A program made the translations under genes and the position numbers. A stretch of DNA of 12,054 nucleotides from Desulfocapsa sulfexigens (GTDB lineage Bacteria; Desulfobacterota; Desulfobulbia; Desulfobulbales; Desulfocapsaceae): the NCBI GenBank assembly GCA_015661935.1, contig DQVD01000071.1:1-12054 (forward strand). Direction: 5' to 3'. Below the pieces are notes generated by a model. The model was not told the origin of the DNA. It searched no databases and was given only the letters and a program-made list of their open reading frames with translations. Each line of letters begins with the position of its first letter. Position 1 is the first letter of the stretch. Shown in pieces: positions 1 to 6,122 of this stretch.

Positions 1-2
1 GA

Positions 3-131
3 ATGACGAATAAGAAAAACCCTCTCAAAAAAAAAGAAGAAGATTTTGGTGATTGTTTTTTTACATCTCAAGTAAAAATCAAGGCAACGAGAACATTATA
101 TATACCATGTTTGTTTTGTAAAGGCAAGTGA
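3..131 (+). CDS. Possible small ORF or C-terminal tail of an upstream gene (doubtful)
   Basis: An open frame from an ATG at position 3 to TGA at 129-131 would encode 42 residues. The frame is also open to the left edge, so this could be the end of a longer protein that starts outside the window. The peptide is Lys-rich at its start and has a CxxC pair near its end (PCLFCKGK, Cys36 and Cys39) plus Cys18, faintly like a zinc-ribbon end. I do not recognise it. No ribosome binding site can be judged because only two bases precede the ATG. The DNA is very AT-rich and the ORF may be chance. Confidence 0.2.
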   Translation: MTNKKNPLKKKEEDFGDCFFTSQVKIKATRTLYIPCLFCKGK

Positions 132-223
132 TACTGGTGTATTGGACAAAAACAGGGTGGTTTCCCAACCCTTGATTGTACCTAAGTAAAAATGGGCTAT
201 TTGCAAGGAATCACTTTATATCC

Positions 224-251
224 TTGACACTTTTTCCCATAGATATATAAG
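224..251 (+). promoter_or_regulatory. Sigma70-type promoter of korDABC
   Basis: TTGACA at 224-229 is a perfect -35 box. It is followed after 16 bases by TATAAG at 246-251, a near-consensus -10. Transcription would start near 258, giving a leader of about 80 bases to the ATG at 338 or about 165 bases to the alternative ATG at 422. It is the only strong promoter-like pair upstream of the kor genes, so it probably drives the whole four-gene operon. Predicted from the sequence only. Confidence 0.5.
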
Positions 252-267
252 GGAATCAGAAGGGGGG

Positions 268-308
268 CTGCGGTGTTTTTTTATACCTGCGTCGCAGTAT
301 TTATTTTT
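268..308 (+). promoter_or_regulatory. Imperfect hairpin in the kor leader
   Basis: CTGC (268-271) pairs with GCAG (294-297). Inside it GGTGT (272-276) pairs with ATACC (283-287), allowing one G-T pair, around a six-T loop. Six bases on the 3' side are left as a bulge. The stem is followed by a T-rich tract (298-308) and preceded by a run of six G. It might be an attenuator or a transcript-stabilising stem, but the pairing is short and the tail is a poor terminator tract. Confidence 0.25.
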
Positions 309-337
309 AATCTTAAGCCATAAAATGGTCATATGCC

Positions 338-646
338 ATGGTAAAGAAAACCAAGCCGGATGCAAAGCAAAGTAAACAAGCTTCTGCTGCTCCAAAGCCA
401 AAAGCCAAGGAGAAAGAAAAAATGCTTTATGACGTTATTTTCTTTCATAAGTGGTGCAAATCCTGCGGACTCTGCAGCGCATTTTGTACTAAGAAGATCA
501 TAAAAACAGACGACATCGGACTTCCATATATAGAGAAAATGGATAGCTGTATCGGATGTAGGTTTTGTGAAATCCACTGTCCTGATTTTGCAATCACAGT
601 AAAAGAAAGGCATCCTGATTGGAGGCGCCAAAATGGAAAATGTTGA
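338..646 (+). CDS. korD: 2-oxoglutarate:ferredoxin oxidoreductase, delta (ferredoxin-like) subunit
   Basis: Small 2[4Fe-4S] ferredoxin-type subunit that should carry electrons from the catalytic alpha/beta subunits to free ferredoxin in the cytoplasm. Two cluster motifs are visible: CKSCGLCSAFC (Cys40, 43, 46, 50) and CIGCRFCEIHCP (Cys71, 74, 77, 81). The first lacks the proline that usually follows the last cysteine (Thr51). From the ATG at 338 the protein is 102 residues with a Lys/Ala/Pro-rich N-terminal tail of 28 residues, and I see no good Shine-Dalgarno there. The in-frame ATG at 422 (Met29) has AAGGAG at 407-412, 9 bases upstream, and gives a compact 74-residue ferredoxin. That may be the true start. 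The 3' end overlaps korA by 14 bases, so the two are probably translationally coupled. The subunit type is assigned from its korABC neighbours, since the ferredoxin fold alone is not specific. Confidence 0.85.
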   Translation: MVKKTKPDAKQSKQASAAPKPKAKEKEKMLYDVIFFHKWCKSCGLCSAFCTKKIIKTDDIGLPYIEKMDSCIGCRFCEIHCPDFAITVKERHPDWRRQNGKC

Positions 647-1775
647 GCCGCAAAAAAAGACTCTTCTTCAAGGAAACGAAGCCATCGTTGCAGGTGCACT
701 TGCAGCAGGATGCCGGTTCTTTGCAGGATACCCAATTACTCCAGCTTCTGAGATCAGCGAAATACTTTCTGTGAAGCTGCCTGAACTCGGTGGAACATTC
801 ATCCAGATGGAAGATGAAATTGCTTCCATGGGTGCTGTTCTTGGTGCGTCCCTTGCCGGAGTAAAATCTATGACCGCAACCAGTGGGCCCGGCTTTTCTC
901 TTATTCAGGAAAACCTAGGATATGGCTGTATCACAGAAACACCCTGTGTAATAGTCAATGTAATGCGAGGCGGACCAAGTACAGGGCTTCCAACCAGTCC
1001 TTCACAGGGCGATGTACAAATGGCAAGATGGGGAACCCATGGTGATCATCCCATTATTGTACTCGCTGTTTCATCTGTCGCAGACTGCTTTTCTGTTACG
1101 GTAAAAGCATTTAATCTATCAGAAAAATATCGAATACCTGTAATTATTCTTTCCGATGAAGTTGTTGCGCATACCAGAGAATCCGTTGTTCTCCCTGAAC
1201 CTGATCAAATACGAGTGTTTGACAGGGTAAAACCGGATGTGCCGCCGGAATGGTATAAACCTTATGCCGACAATAATCGTGGCGTACCTGATATGGCTTC
1301 CTTCGGTGATGGATATCGCCATCACGTTACCGGTTTAGTTCATGACGAAAAGGGCTTTCCGACTCAGGATTCACAGGAAATTGATAAATTCCTCAGAAGA
1401 ATTCATTCTAAAATCAGTAAAGGTTTTCAGGATATACAGGTGGTCAAAACCCACCTTATGGAAGATGCTGAAATCTGCGTTATTGCTTATGGTTCAGTTG
1501 CCAGATCCGCTCTTCGCGCTGTCCGTGATGCAAGAAAAGCCGGTATTAAGGCAGGACTGATTCAACTTGTTACCTTGTTTCCATTCCCACGTAAAGCTGT
1601 TGATGCCTACCTTCGCCAGTGTCGTGTAGCTATCGTACCTGAAATGAATCTGGGCCAGATGGGTAGAGAAGTTGCAAGGGTAAATCAGGCAGGTTGTCGA
1701 ATTGTGAAACACAATAAAGTTGATGGCCAACTCATCACCCCCGATGAAATTCTTAAACATTTAACCACAGTATGA
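633..1775 (+). CDS. korA: 2-oxoglutarate:ferredoxin oxidoreductase, alpha subunit
   Basis: Catalytic alpha subunit of a thiamine-dependent 2-oxoacid:ferredoxin oxidoreductase. The enzyme interconverts 2-oxoglutarate plus CoA with succinyl-CoA plus CO2 and reduced ferredoxin. Features of the family's pyrimidine-binding half include GYPITPASE (residues 32-40), QMEDEIAS (58-65) with a conserved acidic core, TSGPGFSL (83-90) and GGPSTGLPTSPSQGD (113-127). The C-terminal third is the second transketolase-like domain. At 380 residues it is the usual length for a KorA without a fused gamma domain, which agrees with the separate korC here. The ATG at 633 has GGAGG at 621-625, 7 bases upstream. 2-Oxoglutarate is the most likely substrate from the KorA-like motifs and the korDABC layout. 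A branched-chain 2-oxoacid (Vor-type) enzyme is the main alternative. Confidence 0.9.
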   Translation: MENVEPQKKTLLQGNEAIVAGALAAGCRFFAGYPITPASEISEILSVKLPELGGTFIQMEDEIASMGAVLGASLAGVKSMTATSGPGFSLIQENLGYGCITETPCVIVNVMRGGPSTGLPTSPSQGDVQMARWGTHGDHPIIVLAVSSVADCFSVTVKAFNLSEKYRIPVIILSDEVVAHTRESVVLPEPDQIRVFDRVKPDVPPEWYKPYADNNRGVPDMASFGDGYRHHVTGLVHDEKGFPTQDSQEIDKFLRRIHSKISKGFQDIQVVKTHLMEDAEICVIAYGSVARSALRAVRDARKAGIKAGLIQLVTLFPFPRKAVDAYLRQCRVAIVPEMNLGQMGREVARVNQAGCRIVKHNKVDGQLITPDEILKHLTTV

Positions 1776-1812
1776 TCTTGCATCATAGCCAGGAATAAGG
1801 AGAACCATAGAA

Positions 1813-2697
1813 ATGCTTGAACGTGCTGAAATTATAAGAAAAGAATATTTACGACACGATAAAAAGTTTCCCCATGTCTGGTGTCCCGGTTGTGGTAATG
1901 GAATTGTTATGGGTGCTTTATTACGTGCCGTAGACAGTCTTGGACTTGACAAGAATGAGGTGGTTTTGGCATCCGGTATCGGATGTTCCGGAAGAATGCC
2001 CACCTATATAGATTTTAATACCATCCACACCACCCATGGACGTGCTCTCACATTTGCTACAGGAATCAAACTGGCAAAGCCGGAGCTTACTGTTCTTACA
2101 GTTATGGGAGATGGTGATTCAACTGCCATTGGCGGAAATCATTTTATTCATGCCGCGAGAAGAAATATTAATCTTACGGCAATTATTATTAATAATTCCA
2201 CATATGGGATGACTGGCGGGCAATATTCACCAGCTACCCCATATGGTGCTAAATCCACAACTTCTGTATATGGTCACGTGGAACATGCATTTAATATTGC
2301 AGAACTTGCAGCTGCTGCCGGAGCTTCTTTTGTTGCAAGAAGTACCGTATACCATGCAACCCATCTTGAACAAATGATTAAAAAAGCCATAGAAAAGCGT
2401 GGCTTTTCAGTTATGGAGATTATTTCAAATTGTCATGTTCAACATGGTCGAAGAAATAAGCTTGGTGGTGCTGTTGAAATGATAAATGGCTTCAAAGACC
2501 GTTCAGTAACTGTTGCAAAAGCTGCCAGGATGACTCCCGAGGAACTTGAAGGCAAGATCACCATCGGAGTACTTGCTGACGTTGATAAACCAATTTCCAC
2601 TGATGAGTATCGGCGTATTGCTGAAGAGGCCAAAGAAAAAGCTGAAAAATTCACTAAGGCAAAAGAGAAAAACGGGATCAAACGCTATGAAGAATGA
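1813..2697 (+). CDS. korB: 2-oxoglutarate:ferredoxin oxidoreductase, beta subunit (TPP-binding)
   Basis: TPP-binding beta subunit of the same complex. The thiamine diphosphate/Mg motif is clear: GDGDSTAIGGNH (residues 99-110), ending with INNSTYGMTGGQ (126-137). Cysteines expected to hold the catalytic-subunit [4Fe-4S] cluster are all present: WCPGCGNG (Cys24, Cys27), SGIGCSGR (Cys58) and SNCHVQHGRRN (Cys207). At 294 residues it is of normal length. AAGGAG at 1797-1802 precedes the ATG by 10 bases. A 37-base gap separates it from korA, and its end overlaps the korC start by 11 bases. The C-terminal 30 residues are Lys/Glu-rich and probably helical. Confidence 0.92.
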   Translation: MLERAEIIRKEYLRHDKKFPHVWCPGCGNGIVMGALLRAVDSLGLDKNEVVLASGIGCSGRMPTYIDFNTIHTTHGRALTFATGIKLAKPELTVLTVMGDGDSTAIGGNHFIHAARRNINLTAIIINNSTYGMTGGQYSPATPYGAKSTTSVYGHVEHAFNIAELAAAAGASFVARSTVYHATHLEQMIKKAIEKRGFSVMEIISNCHVQHGRRNKLGGAVEMINGFKDRSVTVAKAARMTPEELEGKITIGVLADVDKPISTDEYRRIAEEAKEKAEKFTKAKEKNGIKRYEE

Positions 2698-3280
2698 TGA
2701 ACGATATGAAATCAGATTTAGTGGAAGCGGTGGTCAGGGAATCATAACAGCTGCTGTGGTTATGGCTGATGGGGTAGGTGCTTTTGACAATAAGCATGTG
2801 TGCCAGACCCAGAGCTATGGCCCGGAAGCAAGGGGGGGGAAGAGTAAGGCTGAAGTTGTTATTTCAAACTCCCCCATAGATTACCCAAAGGCTCTTAGTG
2901 TGGATTTGCTGCTTGCCATGAACCAGACCGCATGTGACGCCTACTTTTTTGATATTAAACCTGATGGCTTGCTGATTGTTGATGCTGGACTTGTGCAGCA
3001 ACTCCCCACCAGCCGTGCTGTCTCCATACCTTTTACTCAAATTGCAAAAGAGAAAATTGGTAGAGCATTGGTAGCTAATATGGTGGCGTTAGGTGCTGTT
3101 GGGTATCTCTCGGGAATGGTTTCACTTAGCGGGCTCGAACAGGCCCTGCTTTCCCGTGTTCCAAAAGGAACAGAGAGTATGAACTCAGATGCTCTTCACG
3201 CTGGGATTGAAGAGGCGAAAAAAATTGATCTTGATTTATTGCCACGCTCAGTTCTTTCTGAATGGGACGATGAATTATGA
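2687..3280 (+). CDS. korC: 2-oxoglutarate:ferredoxin oxidoreductase, gamma subunit
   Basis: Gamma-type subunit of 2-oxoacid:ferredoxin oxidoreductase, 197 residues. It completes the four-subunit enzyme; the gamma domain is thought to help hold CoA at the active site. Family signatures seen are RFSGSGGQGI near the start (residues 10-19) and QSYGPEARGGKSKAEVVIS (42-60), followed by the expected alternating beta/alpha pattern. I start the gene at the ATG at 2687 (MKNDERYEIRF). The frame is open further upstream to 2546, but that part lies wholly inside korB and reads as low-quality Lys/Arg-rich sequence. The 11-base overlap with korB suggests translational coupling. It is followed directly by a strong terminator hairpin, so it is the last gene of the operon. 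Confidence 0.9.
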   Translation: MKNDERYEIRFSGSGGQGIITAAVVMADGVGAFDNKHVCQTQSYGPEARGGKSKAEVVISNSPIDYPKALSVDLLLAMNQTACDAYFFDIKPDGLLIVDAGLVQQLPTSRAVSIPFTQIAKEKIGRALVANMVALGAVGYLSGMVSLSGLEQALLSRVPKGTESMNSDALHAGIEEAKKIDLDLLPRSVLSEWDDEL

Positions 3281-3311
3281 TTGATTAAACAACAAAATAG
3301 ATATCGTTGTG

Positions 3312-3369
3312 AAAGGTACACCTGAGGGTATGGTCCTGACCTGTAGACTCCATTCTCAGGTGTACTTTT
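3312..3369 (+). terminator. Terminator hairpin between convergent kor and sagB-like genes
   Basis: GTACACCTGAG (3316-3326) is perfectly complementary to CTCAGGTGTAC (3355-3365), an 11-bp stem. Flanking bases extend it: AAAG on the left against TTTT on the right, with one G-T pair. The loop is long (28 bases). On the plus strand the stem is followed by TTTTAG, suiting termination of the kor transcript. On the minus strand it is followed by CTTTC, a weaker tract, but it could also end the serC-sagB transcript, whose last gene stops only 12 bases away. Confidence 0.7.
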
Positions 3370-3381
3370 AGTGCCTTACAT

Positions 3382-4143
3382 TTACAAACTGCACTGTTTC
3401 TTAGGGGCCACCCTTTTACCAACTGCCGCTGCATAGAGCACAGTTTCTTCTTCCGGATCAAGTCCCAGCAAAGCGTTTACTTCGTCATCGTAAAAAGCTG
3501 CAATCGGACAGGCACCGTTACCGGTGGCTTCTGCGGCTATAACAAGATTTTGACAAATATGTCCTGCATCAAGCAGAATATAACGCATCCCCCTGTTACC
3601 ATACTTGCTCATGGAACGTCTGATAACTGCTGACCATAGAAAACTCACTGCTGCCTGTGCCATAAATTTCTGATTGAGACAGGCAGCAGCCACTGCTTCG
3701 GCACTATCAGTCGTGGTTAACCGATCAATGGAAAAATTCTCCACATCAAAATGATACAAGCCAGGGTTTAAATCTTCTACATGATTTGCACTGAAATATG
3801 TTTCAATCGGATACAATGCCCCTCCTGAAGGCGCAGTTCTAAATGTATAATTCCCTGAACTTGCAGTTATTCCCTGACTGGCCCAAAGCATAAATGCAAG
3901 TTCCTCAATGGATACAGATTCATTCTCATATTTACGTAGAGATCGTCTTTTCTGGAGAAGGGGAGTAATACGTGCCTCTTTTAATGTCCAGTCTGTGGGC
4001 AACTTTATTGTTTCTGCATCAGGATAGCGTTTAAATGTGTCAACTTGTTCAATGGCAGGACGTCGTATATGTCTGATGGTTTCCCGGTCATATGCACTAT
4101 CCCGAAGGTATCTATATCCTGAGCATTCCGATAGTTCAGGCAT
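3382..4143 (-). CDS. SagB/ThcOx-type FMN nitroreductase family protein
   Basis: A 253-residue protein of the SagB/ThcOx branch of the nitroreductase superfamily. These are FMN-dependent dehydrogenases, known in some systems for oxidising azolines in modified peptides but often found as stand-alone genes of unknown role. Visible signatures are KRRSLRKYE (residues 65-73, FMN phosphate-binding Arg/Ser), APSGGALYPIETYF (104-117) and YGNRGMRYILLDAGHICQN (181-199), followed by ATGNGACPIAAFYDDEVNALLG (206-227, in segments). The last is the usual end of the SagB-like domain. No YcaO cyclodehydratase, leader-binding protein or precursor peptide is visible in the window, so the substrate is unknown. 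The ATG at 4143 has GAGGTG six bases upstream, lying inside the rlmN tail. The gene overlaps the end of rlmN by 8 bases, so it is translated as the last gene of that operon. Confidence 0.8.
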   Translation of the reverse strand: MPELSECSGYRYLRDSAYDRETIRHIRRPAIEQVDTFKRYPDAETIKLPTDWTLKEARITPLLQKRRSLRKYENESVSIEELAFMLWASQGITASSGNYTFRTAPSGGALYPIETYFSANHVEDLNPGLYHFDVENFSIDRLTTTDSAEAVAAACLNQKFMAQAAVSFLWSAVIRRSMSKYGNRGMRYILLDAGHICQNLVIAAEATGNGACPIAAFYDDEVNALLGLDPEEETVLYAAAVGKRVAPKKQCSL

Positions 4144-5221
4144 GGTTCACCTCTTGTTGCTGCTGTTTTTGTTTTGCTAATTGTCCGCATGCGGCAGAAA
4201 TATCTTCGCCGCGACTGGTTCGTATGAAGACTGAATATCCGGCATCCCTGATAATTTTTTGAAAAGCGTACACCCTGTTTCCTGAAGGACTTTTAAAAGG
4301 CAAGCCCGGGGATTCATTGTAGGGCAGGAGATTTATTTTACAGGGAATATCACGTAAAATACGTGCCAGCTCACGTGCATCTTCATCGGAATCATTTATT
4401 CCCTTTAAAAGGATATATTCAAACATGATTCGTTTACGTTTAGCCATGGGATAATCCCGACATGCCTGAAGCAGCTCTTCAAGGGAGAACCTGTTGTTCA
4501 CAGGCATAAGACTGTCTCTTGTTTTATCATCAACTGCATGAAGAGAAACAGCAAGATTCACATCGGTCTGTTCACCAAGCTCCATCATTTTATTGACTAT
4601 TCCACAGGTGGAGACTGTGATTCGTCTGTTGGTCATATCCAGCCCACGCTGTTCCGTAAGAATGGATATGGATTTAATCAGATTCTTCAGATTATTGAGA
4701 GGTTCACCCATGCCCATAAACACAAGATTTGTGACGCGATCAGGGCCAATCAGCTTCCCCTTGGGTTCTCCTCGAAGAAAGTCTCCAACGGCGCAAACCT
4801 GATTCACGATTTCAGACGGGCTGAGATTACGAATAAAGCCCATGGTGGCAGTGAGGCAAAAGGAGCAGTTCATTGCGCATCCAACCTGTGCCGAGACGCA
4901 GAGTGTATTTCGATCGGATTCGGGAATCAGGACAGATTCTATTATCTTGCCATCATCCAGAGTAAAAGCAAACTTCACACAACCATCACTGGATCGCTCG
5001 ATAAGTGGATCGTAAAACTGTGATATATAAGCATGTTCAGCAAGTTTCAACCTGAACTCTTTTGCAAGATCGGTCATTTGGGAAAAGTCGGAAATGCCTG
5101 GTCTATACAGCCAGGCCATAATTTGTCTTCCACGAAATGCCGGCTGTCCCAGGGATTCCACAAAGTGGACGATTTCTCCCTGGGTAAGATTGCGAAGATC
5201 GGTTTTAGAATCGCTATTCAT
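4136..5221 (-). CDS. rlmN: Dual-specificity 23S rRNA/tRNA adenine-C2 methyltransferase RlmN
   Basis: Radical SAM enzyme that methylates C2 of A2503 in 23S rRNA and A37 in some tRNAs. The 361-residue product shows the cluster motif CAMNCSFC (Cys115, 119, 122; CX3CX2C), the following TATMGFIRNLSPSEIVNQ typical of RlmN, VFMGMGEPLNN (168-178), AVSLHA (224-229) and a C-terminal TSRGEDISAACGQL. There Cys345 corresponds to the cysteine that is transiently methylated during catalysis. It reads as RlmN, not the resistance enzyme Cfr. I start at the ATG at 5221. The frame continues to 5323, but those 34 residues overlap the upstream radical SAM gene and have no family resemblance. The upstream gene stops 10 bases before this ATG. 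No Shine-Dalgarno is seen; the start is preceded by a TATAAA box. The C-terminal tail is Gln-rich (QQQQ). Confidence 0.95.
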   Translation of the reverse strand: MNSDSKTDLRNLTQGEIVHFVESLGQPAFRGRQIMAWLYRPGISDFSQMTDLAKEFRLKLAEHAYISQFYDPLIERSSDGCVKFAFTLDDGKIIESVLIPESDRNTLCVSAQVGCAMNCSFCLTATMGFIRNLSPSEIVNQVCAVGDFLRGEPKGKLIGPDRVTNLVFMGMGEPLNNLKNLIKSISILTEQRGLDMTNRRITVSTCGIVNKMMELGEQTDVNLAVSLHAVDDKTRDSLMPVNNRFSLEELLQACRDYPMAKRKRIMFEYILLKGINDSDEDARELARILRDIPCKINLLPYNESPGLPFKSPSGNRVYAFQKIIRDAGYSVFIRTSRGEDISAACGQLAKQKQQQQEVNHA

Positions 5222-5230
5222 TGCTTTTGT

Positions 5231-5260
5231 TTTATAGTGCCCGGTACTGTTCCTGTACAA
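5231..5260 (-). promoter_or_regulatory. Possible internal promoter for rlmN
   Basis: Read on the minus strand, TTGTAC (5260-5255) and TATAAA (5236-5231) are separated by 18 bases. The -10 box contains the stop codon of the upstream gene. Transcription would begin about 3 bases before the rlmN ATG at 5221, giving a nearly leaderless message. rlmN lacks a Shine-Dalgarno, which fits, but it can also be read from the serC transcript. Confidence 0.35.
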
Positions 5261-6122
5261 GAGATTTGTTCCCTGCCAGGGCTTGTTTAATTGATTCGAG
5301 CATGTCCGGTTTATCCCGTCCAAACCTCCCGCTTAATGGCAGGTAATTGGAAGCATGGTTTGCCATGAATTGAACAGGGTCACAATCAATATGTTGTATT
5401 AACTCACGAAGTTCAATAAGTATTTCTTTTGTATCGGGCAACTGAAAAGTTCCCTTTTTATAGTTTTCACCAAGTTCTGTATTAGTAAGAGGCATTAGGC
5501 AAAGCGCAGCTATCTGCTTTGGCTGCATCCGATTTAATACTCGTGCAGATTCTTGAGCATGTCTGATACTCCCTGATCTTCCACCGAGGCCTAGTAAAAC
5601 TGTCACAGAGAGAAAAACACCCGCCTCTTTAACAAGTTGGCCCGCTTCAATCATTGACTCTGCAGTTTCACCTTTTTTTACAAAAGCTAAAACATCATTG
5701 TCGCCACTCTCAAGCCCCATATAAATACGATGCAGGCCAAGCTCTTTTAACTCTTTAAGATCCTGAACTGACTTTGAGCGGATTGCTTTAGCGTTACCAT
5801 ATAATGCTATACGATTAACCTGAGGAAGTGACTTTTTAATTTGTTTGAAAAGAGTGAGTAAACGCTTTTGAGACAAGATGAGAACGTCACCATCTGCAAG
5901 GAAAACACGCTTCTGTCTGGTGCAGTATTGAGCAGCAAAAGCAAGATTTTCGGTTATTTCTTCATTACTGCGAATCCGAAACATCTTGCTTTTGTCTTTA
6001 TACGCTCCACAAAAAGTACATTTATTGTGGGAGCAGCCTACAGTGACCTGAATAATGATGGAGCTTGCCTCGCTTGGCGGGCGAATAATATCTCCGACAT
6101 AATTCATCTGATTGATAGACAA
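5232..6122 (-). CDS. Radical SAM protein with CX4CX2C cluster motif, function unknown
   Basis: A 296-residue protein of the radical SAM superfamily. The N-terminal cluster motif is VGCSHNKCTFC (Cys30, Cys35, Cys38), a CX4CX2C spacing instead of the classical CX3CX2C. The GCxHNxCTFC form is one I recall from a conserved but uncharacterised family in anaerobes. Further TIM-barrel signs are FLADGDVLIL (74-83), IALYGNAKAI (105-114), HRIYMGLESGD (131-141) and SVTVLLGLGG (172-181). No B12-binding, TRAM or SPASM domain is seen. I take the start as TTG at 6122, directly after the serC stop codon, with AAGG about 8 bases upstream inside serC. The ATG at 6107 (Met6) is an alternative without a visible binding site. 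It sits between serC and rlmN in a tight operon, which says little about its substrate. Confidence 0.85.
   Translation of the reverse strand: MSINQMNYVGDIIRPPSEASSIIIQVTVGCSHNKCTFCGAYKDKSKMFRIRSNEEITENLAFAAQYCTRQKRVFLADGDVLILSQKRLLTLFKQIKKSLPQVNRIALYGNAKAIRSKSVQDLKELKELGLHRIYMGLESGDNDVLAFVKKGETAESMIEAGQLVKEAGVFLSVTVLLGLGGRSGSIRHAQESARVLNRMQPKQIAALCLMPLTNTELGENYKKGTFQLPDTKEILIELRELIQHIDCDPVQFMANHASNYLPLSGRFGRDKPDMLESIKQALAGNKSLVQEQYRAL

Larger units (their letters stand above)
132..337 (+). other. Intergenic region upstream of the kor operon
   Basis: This AT-rich non-coding stretch holds the probable kor promoter and leader. No credible coding frame, RNA gene or long repeat was seen apart from the promoter and leader hairpin listed separately. 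The 10-mer AAGTAAAAAT occurs here near 184 and also near 70, which is unremarkable in AT-rich DNA. Confidence 0.6.

Noticed and set aside
147..173. Terminator-like repeat (AGGGT ... ACCCT) after the left-edge frame
   Set aside because: The stem is only about 5 bp with a 9-base loop and no T-run follows.
2546..2686. Upstream extension of korC to 2546
   Set aside because: It lies entirely inside korB in another frame; the family start motif follows directly after the ATG at 2687.
4538..5023. 161-residue open frame on the plus strand inside rlmN
   Set aside because: It lies wholly opposite the well-conserved rlmN coding sequence, has no binding site and shows no recognisable motif; it is an antisense shadow.
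5222..5323. N-terminal 34-residue extension of rlmN
   Set aside because: It overlaps the end of the radical SAM gene, is not RlmN-like, and the ATG at 5221 gives the normal family length.
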